DNA from: Gordonia gummivorans
Lineage (GTDB): Bacteria > Actinomycetota > Actinomycetes > Mycobacteriales > Mycobacteriaceae
Length of the DNA: 64,000 bases
Assembly (NCBI RefSeq): GCF_022513585.1
Contig: NZ_JAKWBF010000003.1
Location: 124,001-188,000, forward strand
Reading direction: 5' to 3'
The notes beneath the pieces were generated by a model. The model saw only the letters and a program-made list of their open reading frames with translations, ran no database searches and was not told the origin of the DNA. The position numbers and the translations under genes were made by a program. Of this stretch, positions 54,694 through 64,000 are shown one piece after another. Positions within the stretch are counted from its first letter, which is position 1. Each line of letters starts with the position of its first letter.

Positions 54694-55260
54694 GTGCACG
54701 AACTCATCGAGAGTCGCTGGAGTCCGCGCGGCTACGACGACACCGCCACCGTCTCGGCGTCTGAGATCACCGAGATCCTCGACGCCGGACGGTGGGCGCC
54801 GACGTGGGGCCGAATCCAGCCGCTCAGGTTCGTCGTCGGGCTACGGGGCGACGACACGTTCACGCGGCTGACCGGCACCCTGAATCGCGGCAACATCGGG
54901 TGGGCGCCTCGCGCGTCCGCGTTCATCCTGCTGTGCACCACCAACGATCCCGACGACGCGAAGGCGCACACCTACGGCGCGGTCGACCTGGGCCTCGCGT
55001 TGTCGCAGATGCTGGTCCAGGCACGGGCGCTGGGGTTGCACGGGCATCCGATGGCCGGATTCGACGCCGCCGCCGCATCCGAACGGTTCGACATCCCGCA
55101 TGACAAGCGCCCGCTCGTGGTGCTGGCCGTCGGTCGGCTGGCCGACGACCCCGACACTCTTCCACCCGAGATCCGCGAACGTGACGCGTGGCCGCGCGAA
55201 CGACTGCCGTTGTCCGAGGTGGCGTTCGGCACCACATGGGGTGAACCCTTCGACTCCTGA
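54694..55260 (+). CDS. Nitroreductase family protein
   Basis: The 188-residue flavin enzyme has the family start (LIESRWSPRGYDDTATV), the FMN-binding RWAPTWGRIQPLRFVV, and a C-terminal GHPMAGFDAAAASERF. Such enzymes reduce nitro groups, quinones or flavins using NAD(P)H. The GTG start lies 10 nt after the exporter stop. A link to drug response is possible but unproven. Confidence 0.87.
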   Translation: MHELIESRWSPRGYDDTATVSASEITEILDAGRWAPTWGRIQPLRFVVGLRGDDTFTRLTGTLNRGNIGWAPRASAFILLCTTNDPDDAKAHTYGAVDLGLALSQMLVQARALGLHGHPMAGFDAAAASERFDIPHDKRPLVVLAVGRLADDPDTLPPEIRERDAWPRERLPLSEVAFGTTWGEPFDS

Positions 55261-55294
55261 GACCGTTGCGCACGGATGGGCGCCGGAACCGCAT

Positions 55295-55324
55295 TTGATC
55301 GTCGCGGGTGGCAAAGAGTATGGT
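55295..55324 (+). promoter_or_regulatory. Promoter of the leuA leader
   Basis: TTGATC (55295-55300) and TATGGT (55319-55324), separated by 18 nt, form a sigma-70-type promoter. The -10 box is 7 nt before the leader-peptide ATG, so the transcript would begin at or next to that ATG. Confidence 0.6.
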
Positions 55325-55326
55325 GA

Positions 55327-57297
<1,971 letters not shown>

Positions 57298-57388
57298 GGC
57301 CCTGTAAGACAACACCTTCGATGCCACCTTCGCGGTGGCTCCCAAGACCCACGGTGCGCGGGTGACCCCTGCCTGCACCGTGTCGGGT

Positions 57389-57441
57389 TGGGCCGGACAT
57401 GGCACCGAGACGAGCGATCCCCGTCCGCCGTGTCCGGCCCA
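57389..57441. repeat. Inverted repeat downstream of leuA
   Basis: TGGGCCGGACATGGC (57389-57403) and GCCGTGTCCGGCCCA (57427-57441) form a 15-bp stem with one mismatch and a 23-nt loop. There is no T-tract. It lies in a gene-free gap of about 200 nt between convergent genes and could be a bidirectional stop or a structured RNA. Confidence 0.6.
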
Positions 57442-57494
57442 TCATCGGTGTTGCAGATGGCCGTCCGATTGTGCCGCCCGAGAGAACCCGCTGC

Positions 57495-57665
57495 TCAGCT
57501 GCCGTCGTCGCCTCGAGCAACGGCGAGAATCCGAGGGTCGGTAGGCTCGCCATTCGCTTCGTTGGCGGCTATCACCATGCGAGCCGCCGCTTGACGCACC
57601 ACAAGTGGGCGCACGCGACGACGTCCACCCGCGGCGGGTGAAGGGCTGGCTTCTGTCCTGGTCAT
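57495..57665 (-). CDS. 56-residue basic protein
   Basis: The short frame encodes a product rich in Arg and Ala (AGGRRRVRPLVVRQAAARMV, ending ARGDDGS). AGGAGG (57670-57675) stands 4 nt before ATG 57665 and overlaps the stop of the upstream frame. No domain is known to me. It appears to be the last gene of a cassette with the frameshifted gene and the OGG-fold gene. Confidence 0.55.
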   Translation of the reverse strand: MTRTEASPSPAAGGRRRVRPLVVRQAAARMVIAANEANGEPTDPRILAVARGDDGS

Positions 57666-57674
57666 GATGCCTCC

Positions 57675-57983
57675 TCACGTGCCAGTATGAGGTCGGAAGA
57701 TCTCCGCTGTCACCCTCGTATGCCAGAGCCTGCGGGCTACCCCATGCTGCGAAGACTCTACGATCGGCGCGACTTGCCAACCTCGACCGCTGCAGCTTCG
57801 CCAGCACGTCGAAGCCGACGATCTGCGCGTCAACGTCGTCGGACAAGGTGTGATCGACACCCAAGTAGCGCGACGCCACCATTCCGCCCGGCGGTCGGCA
57901 TATGTTCGTTGAACCAAACCAGCTATGCCACCGGCGAATCCCACCGCTCCGACGAGAAGAGTCGCCCAAACCTGGGCTGGCAT
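57675..57983 (-). pseudogene. Frameshifted small membrane-anchored protein gene
   Basis: The frame starts MPAQVWATLLVGAVGFAGG, a membrane helix, then RRAEWWRRATW. After that the coding style moves to another frame, where VDHTLSDDVDAQIVGFDVLA and LQRSRLASRADRRVF follow naturally. The change lies near 57858 (ACT TGG GT|GTC GAT), consistent with loss of one base. The original frame resumes its stop at 57675, exactly at the ribosome-binding site of the next gene. Either the gene is broken or the sequence has an error here. Confidence 0.5.
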
Positions 57984-57988
57984 GACGC

Positions 57989-58948
57989 CTACGACCGATT
58001 CCCGAGTCGCCCTCGGAAGCTGTCGCGCTCGTCGTACGGATCGCCGACGACGCGCAGGCGCGGCGATGTCGATCCGATCGACCCGCCGACAACGTTCTTG
58101 ATCTTCTCCCCGATCGTCGAAAAGTCATATGCCGCAGTCGACATCGGGTACATGTCGGCGATCAGCGCCAGCCAGTGATAGATCTGCTTCAGATCGCTCT
58201 CGCTCAGCGGTCCGTGCATCCAATCATCACTGTTCCAGGTTTCGCGGTCGTCCCAGTTCTGCCACGGATAGTCCCAGTCGGTCGGCGGTGACACCGAGAA
58301 CAGGCCGCGCACGATGACGTCGTTCCGATCGGTACCGGCCTCGACCCGCCAGCGGTCGACCAGCCGCGTGTAGGCCGCATATTCTGTTGCCGCCCAGCTG
58401 TTGTCACGCACTGTCCGCCAGCCGGCCCACCTCAGGGTGCGGGCAATCTTGGCGTCGATCGGCTGACACGGATGGTGCGGGGCGCCGGCACCCGCGAAGT
58501 AGAGGTACCAGGTGAATCCGGTGGGGCCGAGCCGCGCGATGACATTGCCGATGCGCTCAGGTTTGAGCAATGCGTACGCCTCGGCAGGATCGGTCCGACT
58601 CGTCGTCGCGGTGCGCATGAGGAGGGCACCGAGGTGATCGCGATCTGCAGCGACCGCGGCGATGCGGCGCTTGGCGTCGGTCATCTTCTGGCCCTGGCAG
58701 AACGCCACGGTGTGCCAGAGCAGCGAGATGGCCGCGGCCGGGCTGCTGACGGCGTCCTCGCCCATGCGGAACAGGTCACGGCGAGAGATCCGATCGGCAG
58801 TCAGTTCAGGCAAACCGTGAGCAGACAATTCTGCGTTCCACTGTGTCCGATTGACGTGCACGGTATCGGTGAAGATCTCGGTGGTCCGGTCTCCGGCAGC
58901 GAGCCACTCGGACACCAGGGCGGGGAGCTTGAGATTGTTGTCGGTCAT
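57989..58948 (-). CDS. OGG-fold protein (8-oxoguanine DNA glycosylase-like fold)
   Basis: The 319-residue protein contains RLGPTGFTWYLYFAGAGA followed by RTLRWAGWRT, the pattern of actinobacterial proteins annotated as 8-oxoguanine DNA glycosylase OGG-fold. A clear catalytic lysine-aspartate pair of true OGG enzymes was not identified, so glycosylase activity is not assured. ATG 58948 (MTDNNLKLPALVSEWL) is chosen; the longer frame upstream is a shadow of the next gene. It lies 5 nt upstream of the frameshifted gene, so the three minus-strand genes form a unit. Confidence 0.65.
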   Translation of the reverse strand: MTDNNLKLPALVSEWLAAGDRTTEIFTDTVHVNRTQWNAELSAHGLPELTADRISRRDLFRMGEDAVSSPAAAISLLWHTVAFCQGQKMTDAKRRIAAVAADRDHLGALLMRTATTSRTDPAEAYALLKPERIGNVIARLGPTGFTWYLYFAGAGAPHHPCQPIDAKIARTLRWAGWRTVRDNSWAATEYAAYTRLVDRWRVEAGTDRNDVIVRGLFSVSPPTDWDYPWQNWDDRETWNSDDWMHGPLSESDLKQIYHWLALIADMYPMSTAAYDFSTIGEKIKNVVGGSIGSTSPRLRVVGDPYDERDSFRGRLGNRS

Positions 58949-59099
58949 GTTCACTTGGACGCACCTCGGCCCGATCCGGTTCCGTCCGCCTGCCGGGACA
59001 TCTCGCGAATTCCGCCTAGGGGACCCCGCGGATCGCCTAGCGTGATCGACGTCTGGACCCTCGTCCGGGCGTTGATCCACGTCAGGAGCGAACTCACCC

Positions 59100-59420
59100 A
59101 TGTCCGAAGTCATCGTCGTCGCGACCATCTCTCCCAAGCCCGGTGAAGAGGACAAGGTTCGGGCAGCCATCCTCGCGGCGATCCCGAAGGTCCACGACGA
59201 ACCGGGTTGCGAGAAGTACGCGCTGCACGAGGCGACGGGCGATTCGACCGATCTGGTGATGATCGAGCGCTGGCAATCGATCGAGGCGCTCGGCACGCAC
59301 GGTGGTGCGCCGGCGCTCACCGAACTCGGCGCGGCGATCGGCGACCTCCTCGCCGGCCCGCTCGACGTCAAGACCTTCACCGCCGTCCCGGCCGGGGATG
59401 CCGGCAAGGGCGCGATCTGA
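59100..59420 (+). CDS. Antibiotic biosynthesis monooxygenase (ABM) domain protein
   Basis: The 106-residue ferredoxin-like protein starts VIVVATISPKPGEEDKVRAA and has the ABM segments PGCEKYALHEA and LVMIERWQSIEAL. Proteins of this size (YgiN-like) act as quinol monooxygenases or small stress enzymes. It is transcribed alone upstream of the thiolase operon. Confidence 0.85.
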   Translation: MSEVIVVATISPKPGEEDKVRAAILAAIPKVHDEPGCEKYALHEATGDSTDLVMIERWQSIEALGTHGGAPALTELGAAIGDLLAGPLDVKTFTAVPAGDAGKGAI

Positions 59421-59483
59421 CCACACGGGTTGTCGATTTTCGACCCAGGTGTTGTCTCCGCGCTTGAGTACGTGCTAGACCAG

Positions 59484-59499
59484 TAGAACGAGCGTTAGA
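59484..59499. promoter_or_regulatory. Putative TetR operator upstream of the thiolase operon
   Basis: TAGAACGAGCGTTAGA contains the palindrome AACG-AG-CGTT (59487-59496) in an AT-richer patch 70 nt before the thiolase start. The TetR gene inside the same operon is the natural candidate to bind it. Confidence 0.45.
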
Positions 59500-59568
59500 T
59501 CGGTACCGGGATTCCGGCCGATTCCGCTGTAGTCAGGCGATTCATCGTTCTTCTGAGAGGACCTGCTC

Positions 59569-60762
59569 ATGCCCGAAGCCGTCATCGTCGACGTCGCCCG
59601 CCTCGCCTCCGGAAAGGGCAAGCCCGGCGGCGCCCTGTCGGAGACCAAGCCCGTCGAACTGCTCGCCCACGTCCTCAAGAACATCGTCGAACGCAACGAC
59701 CTCGACCCCGCCCTCGTCGACGACGTGATCGGCGGATGCGTCGGGCAGGCCGGTGAGCAGGCCCTGAACATCTCCCGCACCGCCCTGCTCTCGGCCGGAT
59801 TCCCGGAGTCGGTGCCGGCCACCACGGTCGACCGGCAGTGCGGCTCCAGCCAGCAGGCCGCCCATTTCGCCGCTCAGGGCGTGATCGCCGGCGCGTACGA
59901 CGTGGTGATCGCAGCCGGTGTCGAATCGATGAGCCGGGTGCCGATGGGCTTCTCCGTCGCAGGCCAGAAACCGCACGGCCCGAGTATCGCCGCACGCTAC
60001 CCCGACGGCCTGGTTGGCCAGGGCATCTCCGCAGAGCTGGTGGCGGCGAAGTGGAAGCTCGACCGCGAGGCACTCGACACCTTCGCCGCCGAGTCACACA
60101 AGCGTGCCGCACAGGCCACAGCCGACGGATTCTTCGACCGTGAGATCCTGCCGATCGACGTCGTCGATGCCGACGGGAACACCGCCACCCACCGCGTCGA
60201 CGAGACGATCCGCGCTTCCACGACCGCCGAAGGACTCGGCGGCCTGAAGTCGTCGTTCTACTCGGAGGCCTACGCCCAGCGCTTCCCCGAGATCAACTGG
60301 CACATCACGCCGGGCAACTCGTCGCCGCTGACCGACGGCGCGTCGGCCGCGCTGATCATGAGCGACACCATGGCGTCCAAGCTGGGCCTCACGCCCCGCG
60401 CTCGGTTCCACACGTTCGCCCTCGCCGGCGACGACCCGGTCTTCATGCTCACCGCGCCGATCCCGGCCACCCACAAGCTTCTCGACCGGGCCGGACTCAC
60501 GATCGACGACATCGACGCCTACGAGGTCAACGAGGCCTTCGCGCCGGTGCCGATGGCCTGGGCGCACGAGTTCGGCGCCGACCCGGCCAAGCTCAACCCG
60601 CGCGGCGGCGCCATCGCGCTCGGACATGCTCTCGGCTCGTCGGGCACCCGGCTCCTCGCAACGCTCGTCAATCACCTCGAGGACACCGGCGGACGGTACG
60701 GCCTGCAGACCATGTGCGAGGGCGCGGGCATGGCCAACGCCACCATCATCGAACGTGTCTGA
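59569..60762 (+). CDS. Thiolase (acetyl-CoA acyltransferase)
   Basis: The 397-residue enzyme has the thiolase nucleophile in DRQCGSSQQAAH, the histidine in GGAIALGHALGSSGTR, and the second cysteine in CEGAGMANATI. It forms or cleaves 3-ketoacyl-CoA in fatty-acid breakdown. ATG 59569 has GAGAGGAC upstream. The next gene, TetR, overlaps its end by 8 nt and an acyl-CoA dehydrogenase follows, so this is a beta-oxidation operon with its own regulator. Confidence 0.95.
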   Translation: MPEAVIVDVARLASGKGKPGGALSETKPVELLAHVLKNIVERNDLDPALVDDVIGGCVGQAGEQALNISRTALLSAGFPESVPATTVDRQCGSSQQAAHFAAQGVIAGAYDVVIAAGVESMSRVPMGFSVAGQKPHGPSIAARYPDGLVGQGISAELVAAKWKLDREALDTFAAESHKRAAQATADGFFDREILPIDVVDADGNTATHRVDETIRASTTAEGLGGLKSSFYSEAYAQRFPEINWHITPGNSSPLTDGASAALIMSDTMASKLGLTPRARFHTFALAGDDPVFMLTAPIPATHKLLDRAGLTIDDIDAYEVNEAFAPVPMAWAHEFGADPAKLNPRGGAIALGHALGSSGTRLLATLVNHLEDTGGRYGLQTMCEGAGMANATIIERV

Positions 60763-61429
60763 CACCATCACCGCACAGACGTCACCGGCCGCCGGGCTCC
60801 CGCCCGGTGGCTGGCGCAGCACCGAACCCACTGCCCTGTCGCCGATCCTGGCCGCCGCCAAGAGCGCGTTCCACGAGCGCGGCTTCCACGGCACCTCGAC
60901 CCGCGACATCGCTGCCCGCGCAGGCGTTTCCCTGCCGACGCTGTACTACCACCACGAGAGCAAGCAGGGCATGCTGGTCGCAGTGCTGCAGGCCGCGATG
61001 GACGCGGTGTTGAGCCGGGTCCGTGCAGCCATCGCCGAGGCAGACACACCCGCCGGGCAACTCTCGAATGCGATCGAGGCCATCGTGCTGCATATGACAG
61101 CCGATCTCGAACTGGCCAGCACCGCAGGCGAATTCCGATACGTCGAACACGATCACCCGCAGCGCGCGGAGTATGTGGCGCTTCGGACCGAGATGGAGGA
61201 CCTCGTGGAAGGCATCCTCCAACGCGGTTTGGACGCAGGCGACTTCCACATCGACGGCGACATCAAGGAAACCCTGCGCTATCTGCTCGGCGCCTGCCAG
61301 GCCGTCTCGATCTGGTATCGGCCAGGGGGCGCCCGTACCCCGACTCAGGTGGCCCAGTCCTACGCGGCCACCTCCATGCGCGCCGTCGGCGCCCAACCGA
61401 ACACATCCGTTGTCCTAGCACCTATCTGA
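60755..61429 (+). CDS. TetR-family regulator of fatty-acid oxidation
   Basis: The 224-residue protein has a TetR helix-turn-helix (AFHERGFHGTSTRDIAARA, then GVSLPTLYYHHESK) and a C-terminal ligand domain that would bind an acyl-CoA (inference from context). GTG 60755 overlaps the thiolase stop by 8 nt. Upstream codons of the longer frame are thiolase shadow. Confidence 0.88.
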   Translation: MSDTITAQTSPAAGLPPGGWRSTEPTALSPILAAAKSAFHERGFHGTSTRDIAARAGVSLPTLYYHHESKQGMLVAVLQAAMDAVLSRVRAAIAEADTPAGQLSNAIEAIVLHMTADLELASTAGEFRYVEHDHPQRAEYVALRTEMEDLVEGILQRGLDAGDFHIDGDIKETLRYLLGACQAVSIWYRPGGARTPTQVAQSYAATSMRAVGAQPNTSVVLAPI

Positions 61430-61443
61430 GGAGTTGAATCACA

Positions 61444-62592
61444 TTGAAGCGCACCATCTTCAACGAAGACCACGAGGCACTGCGGGCAACCGCACGGGAG
61501 TTCCTCGCTCGTGAATGCGCACCCCACAGCGACGAGTGGGAGGCCAACGGCCAGGTCGATCGCGAGATCTACAAGAAGGCCGGCGACGCCGGACTGCTCG
61601 GCTTCAACATCCCCGAGGAGTTCGGTGGCGGCGGCAGCGAGGACTTCCGATTCAACGCGGTCGTCGTCGAAGAATTCGCCAAGTTCGACGGAGCCGCGCC
61701 GGGCCTGAGCCTGCAGAACGACGTTCTCGCCCCCTACTTCCTGCACCTTGCGAACGAGGAGCAGCGCAAGCGTTGGATGCCCGGAATTGCCACCGGTGAA
61801 ACCATTCTCGCGGTCGCCATGACCGAGCCGGGAGCCGGATCGGACCTCGCCGGCATCAAGACGTCGGCCAAGAAGGACGGCGACGACTACATCGTCAACG
61901 GCGCCAAGACCTTCATCTCGGCGGGCATCAACTCCGACCTCGTGGTGGTCGTCTGCCGCACCAACCCCGATCCGGGCGCCGGACACAAGGCGTTCTCGCT
62001 GCTCGTCGTCGAACGTGGCATGGAGGGCTTCGAGCGCGGCCGCAAGCTCGACAAGATGGGCCTGAAGTCGGCCGACACCGCCGAGCTGAACTTCAACAAC
62101 GTGCGTGTACCCAAGGAGAACCTCCTCGGTGAGGAGAACAAGGGCTTCTACCACCTGATGCAGAACCTGCCGTCGGAGCGCCTTTCCATCGCCATCGGCG
62201 CCATCGCCAGCGCCCGCGCGATCTTCGACGAGACGCTGCAATACGTCAAGGACCGCAAGGCATTCGGCAAGCCCATCGGAACCTTCCAGCACAACCGGTT
62301 CGTGATGGCCGAGCTCGCCACCGAGCTCGACCTCGCCGAGGTCTACATCGACCGCTGCCTGCAGGCCGTCCTCGACGGCGATCTGTCGGCCGTCGATGCG
62401 TCCAAGGCCAAGTGGTGGTGCACCGAACTCGGCAAGCGCGTCATCGACGCCTGTGTGCAGTTGCACGGCGGCTACGGCTACATGAACGAGTACCGAGTGG
62501 CCCGCGCCTACAAGGACTCTCGCATCCAGACGATCTTCGGCGGCACCACCGAGATCATGAAGGACATCATCGGTCGGGATCTGGGCCTGTAA
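61444..62592 (+). CDS. Acyl-CoA dehydrogenase
   Basis: The 382-residue flavoprotein carries family signatures: VAMTEPGAGSDLAGIKTSA, the FAD region ALQ/QYVKDRKAFGKPIGTFQ and the C-terminal QLHGGYGYMNEYRVARAYKD ending TIFGGTTEIMKDIIGRDLGL. The catalytic glutamate position is in YMNEYR of the long-chain/isovaleryl type. It performs the first step of beta-oxidation. The start is TTG 61444 with GAGGAG (61428-61433) 10 nt upstream, overlapping the TetR stop. Confidence 0.95.
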   Translation: MKRTIFNEDHEALRATAREFLARECAPHSDEWEANGQVDREIYKKAGDAGLLGFNIPEEFGGGGSEDFRFNAVVVEEFAKFDGAAPGLSLQNDVLAPYFLHLANEEQRKRWMPGIATGETILAVAMTEPGAGSDLAGIKTSAKKDGDDYIVNGAKTFISAGINSDLVVVVCRTNPDPGAGHKAFSLLVVERGMEGFERGRKLDKMGLKSADTAELNFNNVRVPKENLLGEENKGFYHLMQNLPSERLSIAIGAIASARAIFDETLQYVKDRKAFGKPIGTFQHNRFVMAELATELDLAEVYIDRCLQAVLDGDLSAVDASKAKWWCTELGKRVIDACVQLHGGYGYMNEYRVARAYKDSRIQTIFGGTTEIMKDIIGRDLGL

Positions 62593-62616
62593 CGCCCGGT
62601 CGACGGGTCGGGGGCG

Positions 62617-63498
62617 CTACTTCGCGAGGTCACTGGCTTCGCGGAGTAGGCCCACGACGCTTCCGACAGCACTGCGGCCACCCGGACGGGTCAGCGCCTC
62701 GTACACCCTCGCGGCCCGAACACCCTTCAGCTCAAGCCTTCTCACCCCGGGATGACGCACGGCATAGCGTGGCATGAGGGCGATCCCATGACCGCCCGCA
62801 ACCAATGCCTCGATGGTGGTGAAATCCAGCATTCGCTGCGTCACCCGTGGAGCCACTCCGGTGATCGCGGAGATCGACAAAAGCACATCGTCGACCGGGA
62901 AGCCACCCTCGACGGAGATCCAGTCGAAATCGGCCAGCTCCGACACCGATACCGAATCACGCAGAGCCAGTTCCGATGCCCCGGAGGCAATCACGTCAAC
63001 AGGCTCGCGCATCAGTTCTGTCACCACCACCCGCGGCAACCTGACCGACGCGGTTCGCTCGTCGCGGTGGGTGACGACCACGTCATGGTCGGCGAGCGCC
63101 GGTGGCGCCTCGGGATAGCCCACGTCGAGGTGCGACGCGTCGATGTCGATGCCGGCCGCGGCCGCACCGTCGAGCACTGTGGGCAGCAGCAGCGTCGATC
63201 CGGACGGGAACATCGCGAGCCGGACAAGCGCATTGCCACCGCGATAGGACGCCATCTCCTCTTGTGCGCGCTCGATCACGGCGATCACCTCATCGGCACG
63301 CAGAACCAGCGCCCGTCCGGCCGGGGTCAGACGAATACGCCGACCGTCCTGCTCGACGAGTTCGACGCCCGCCTCGCGTGCCAGGACCTTCAGTTGCTGC
63401 GACACCGCCGACGGCGTGAGATGCATGGCGTCGGCCACCGCGCCCACCGAACCGCGGTCGGCGAACTCGCGCAGGATGCGCAACCTCTTGATGTCCAT
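62617..63498 (-). CDS. LysR-family transcriptional regulator
   Basis: The 293-residue protein has a LysR winged helix at the N-terminus (LRILREFADRGSVGAVADAM, then HLTPSAVSQQLKVLAREAGV) and a periplasmic-binding-like effector domain. It converges on the acyl-CoA dehydrogenase gene and is divergent from the DUF6325 gene. The effector is unknown. Confidence 0.92.
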   Translation of the reverse strand: MDIKRLRILREFADRGSVGAVADAMHLTPSAVSQQLKVLAREAGVELVEQDGRRIRLTPAGRALVLRADEVIAVIERAQEEMASYRGGNALVRLAMFPSGSTLLLPTVLDGAAAAGIDIDASHLDVGYPEAPPALADHDVVVTHRDERTASVRLPRVVVTELMREPVDVIASGASELALRDSVSVSELADFDWISVEGGFPVDDVLLSISAITGVAPRVTQRMLDFTTIEALVAGGHGIALMPRYAVRHPGVRRLELKGVRAARVYEALTRPGGRSAVGSVVGLLREASDLAK

Positions 63499-63657
63499 GA
63501 AGAAAGGCTACGTCAACCACCGAAGACCGTTCGATGATGCTTAACCGCGGATCCGAGTCGTTCGGTTGCGCGCAGCACCCCGTTCACCCGATCGGGATGA
63601 GGACATCGGACCCGGCTACCTCGACACTTGGGTACACACAACCGCCGAGGAGGTTCG

Positions 63658-64000
63658 ATGCCCGATTCGACCGAACTCGGACCTGTGGATTACGTTGTCT
63701 ATGAATTCCCGGACAGTACAACATCTTTCGGCAACGCCATGACAATCGAGCTCGCCGGGCTCGTACGGGACGGCACCATTAGGATTCTCGACCTCCTGGT
63801 GTTCTCGCGCCGCGACACCGGCGAGATCGACGTCGTCGAGGTCGAAGAACTCGTCGACAGCGGACTCACGGTCCTCGATGGCACAACTGCCGAACTCCTC
63901 GCCTGGGAGGATGTGGAGAACCTGGCGTCGTCCATCTCGCCCGGACGTTCGGCCGCCGTCATCGTGTGGGAATACCTGTCGACCGCATCCTTCACCAGGG
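63658..64000 (+). CDS. DUF6325 family protein, partial
   Basis: The frame begins at ATG 63658 with GAGGAGG at good distance and is still open at the right edge (114 codons seen). GPVDYVVYEFP, then SFGNAMTIELAGLVRDGTIRILD and LLVFSRRD match DUF6325 proteins, small acidic proteins of actinobacteria related to DUF1269-type stress proteins. No function is established. Confidence 0.75.
   Translation, partial: MPDSTELGPVDYVVYEFPDSTTSFGNAMTIELAGLVRDGTIRILDLLVFSRRDTGEIDVVEVEELVDSGLTVLDGTTAELLAWEDVENLASSISPGRSAAVIVWEYLSTASFTR

Overview
The window is high-GC actinobacterial DNA, most probably from a mycolic-acid genus of the Mycobacteriales and best fitting Gordonia (inference from gene content, codon use and repeat style; no 16S is present). 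The left edge carries ArsA-like ATPase / whiB4 / ponA2 / metallophosphoesterase in the order of Mycobacterium tuberculosis Rv3680-Rv3683. Further right are asd-lysC and leuA, matching Rv3708c-Rv3710. The long stretch between these conserved anchors is mostly accessory: catabolic, stress and regulatory genes.

Layout. 1-5.1 kb: envelope block (ArsA end, WhiB4, PonA2, phosphoesterase, HAD hydrolase). 5.2-6.2 kb: enoyl-CoA hydratase plus a small unknown. 6.4-12.9 kb: a choline-to-glycine-betaine operon (aldehyde dehydrogenase, APC permease, GMC oxidoreductase, cNMP/CBS/nucleotidyltransferase protein). 13.1 kb: tRNA-Pro(CGG). 13.4-14.6 kb: small membrane protein and secreted lipocalin. 14.5-20.3 kb: three AraC regulators, two of them close paralogues lying either side of an Ntn amide hydrolase, plus a membrane protein. 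20.5-26.0 kb: glutamate decarboxylase, YhgE/Pip membrane protein, degenerate ABC ATPase and amidohydrolase. 26.4-32.5 kb: acyl-CoA dehydrogenase-like, M20 peptidase, DUF2252, a secreted unknown and a small membrane protein. 32.7-35.8 kb: peroxide-defence cluster (Dps, Ohr/OsmC, catalase, Fur/PerR) with a double palindromic operator. 35.8-38.8 kb: an oxygenase remnant, repeats, a membrane protein and a secreted propeller-like protein. 38.8-46.9 kb: three TetR-controlled oxidation units (Rieske oxygenase + DapB-like reductase; P450; flavoprotein + membrane protein + TetR operon). 47-48.4 kb: secreted lipase. 48.6-51 kb: asd-lysC. 51-55.3 kb: GT-C glycosyltransferase, TetR/MFS efflux pair, nitroreductase. 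55.3-57.3 kb: leuA behind a leader peptide and attenuator. 57.5-59 kb: OGG-fold protein, a frameshifted gene and a 56-residue protein. 59.1-62.6 kb: monooxygenase, then a thiolase-TetR-acyl-CoA dehydrogenase operon. 62.6-64 kb: LysR regulator and a partial DUF6325 gene.

The most novel signals are non-coding. A 114-bp element with terminal inverted repeats occurs twice in opposite orientation (37136-37249 and 48475-48588, about 81 percent identical without gaps by hand count). A second, larger palindromic repeat family occurs four times. leuA has a leaderless leader peptide with three consecutive Leu codons followed by a terminator. Many genes appear to be transcribed without a 5' leader, with a TANNNT hexamer 6-8 nt before the start codon.
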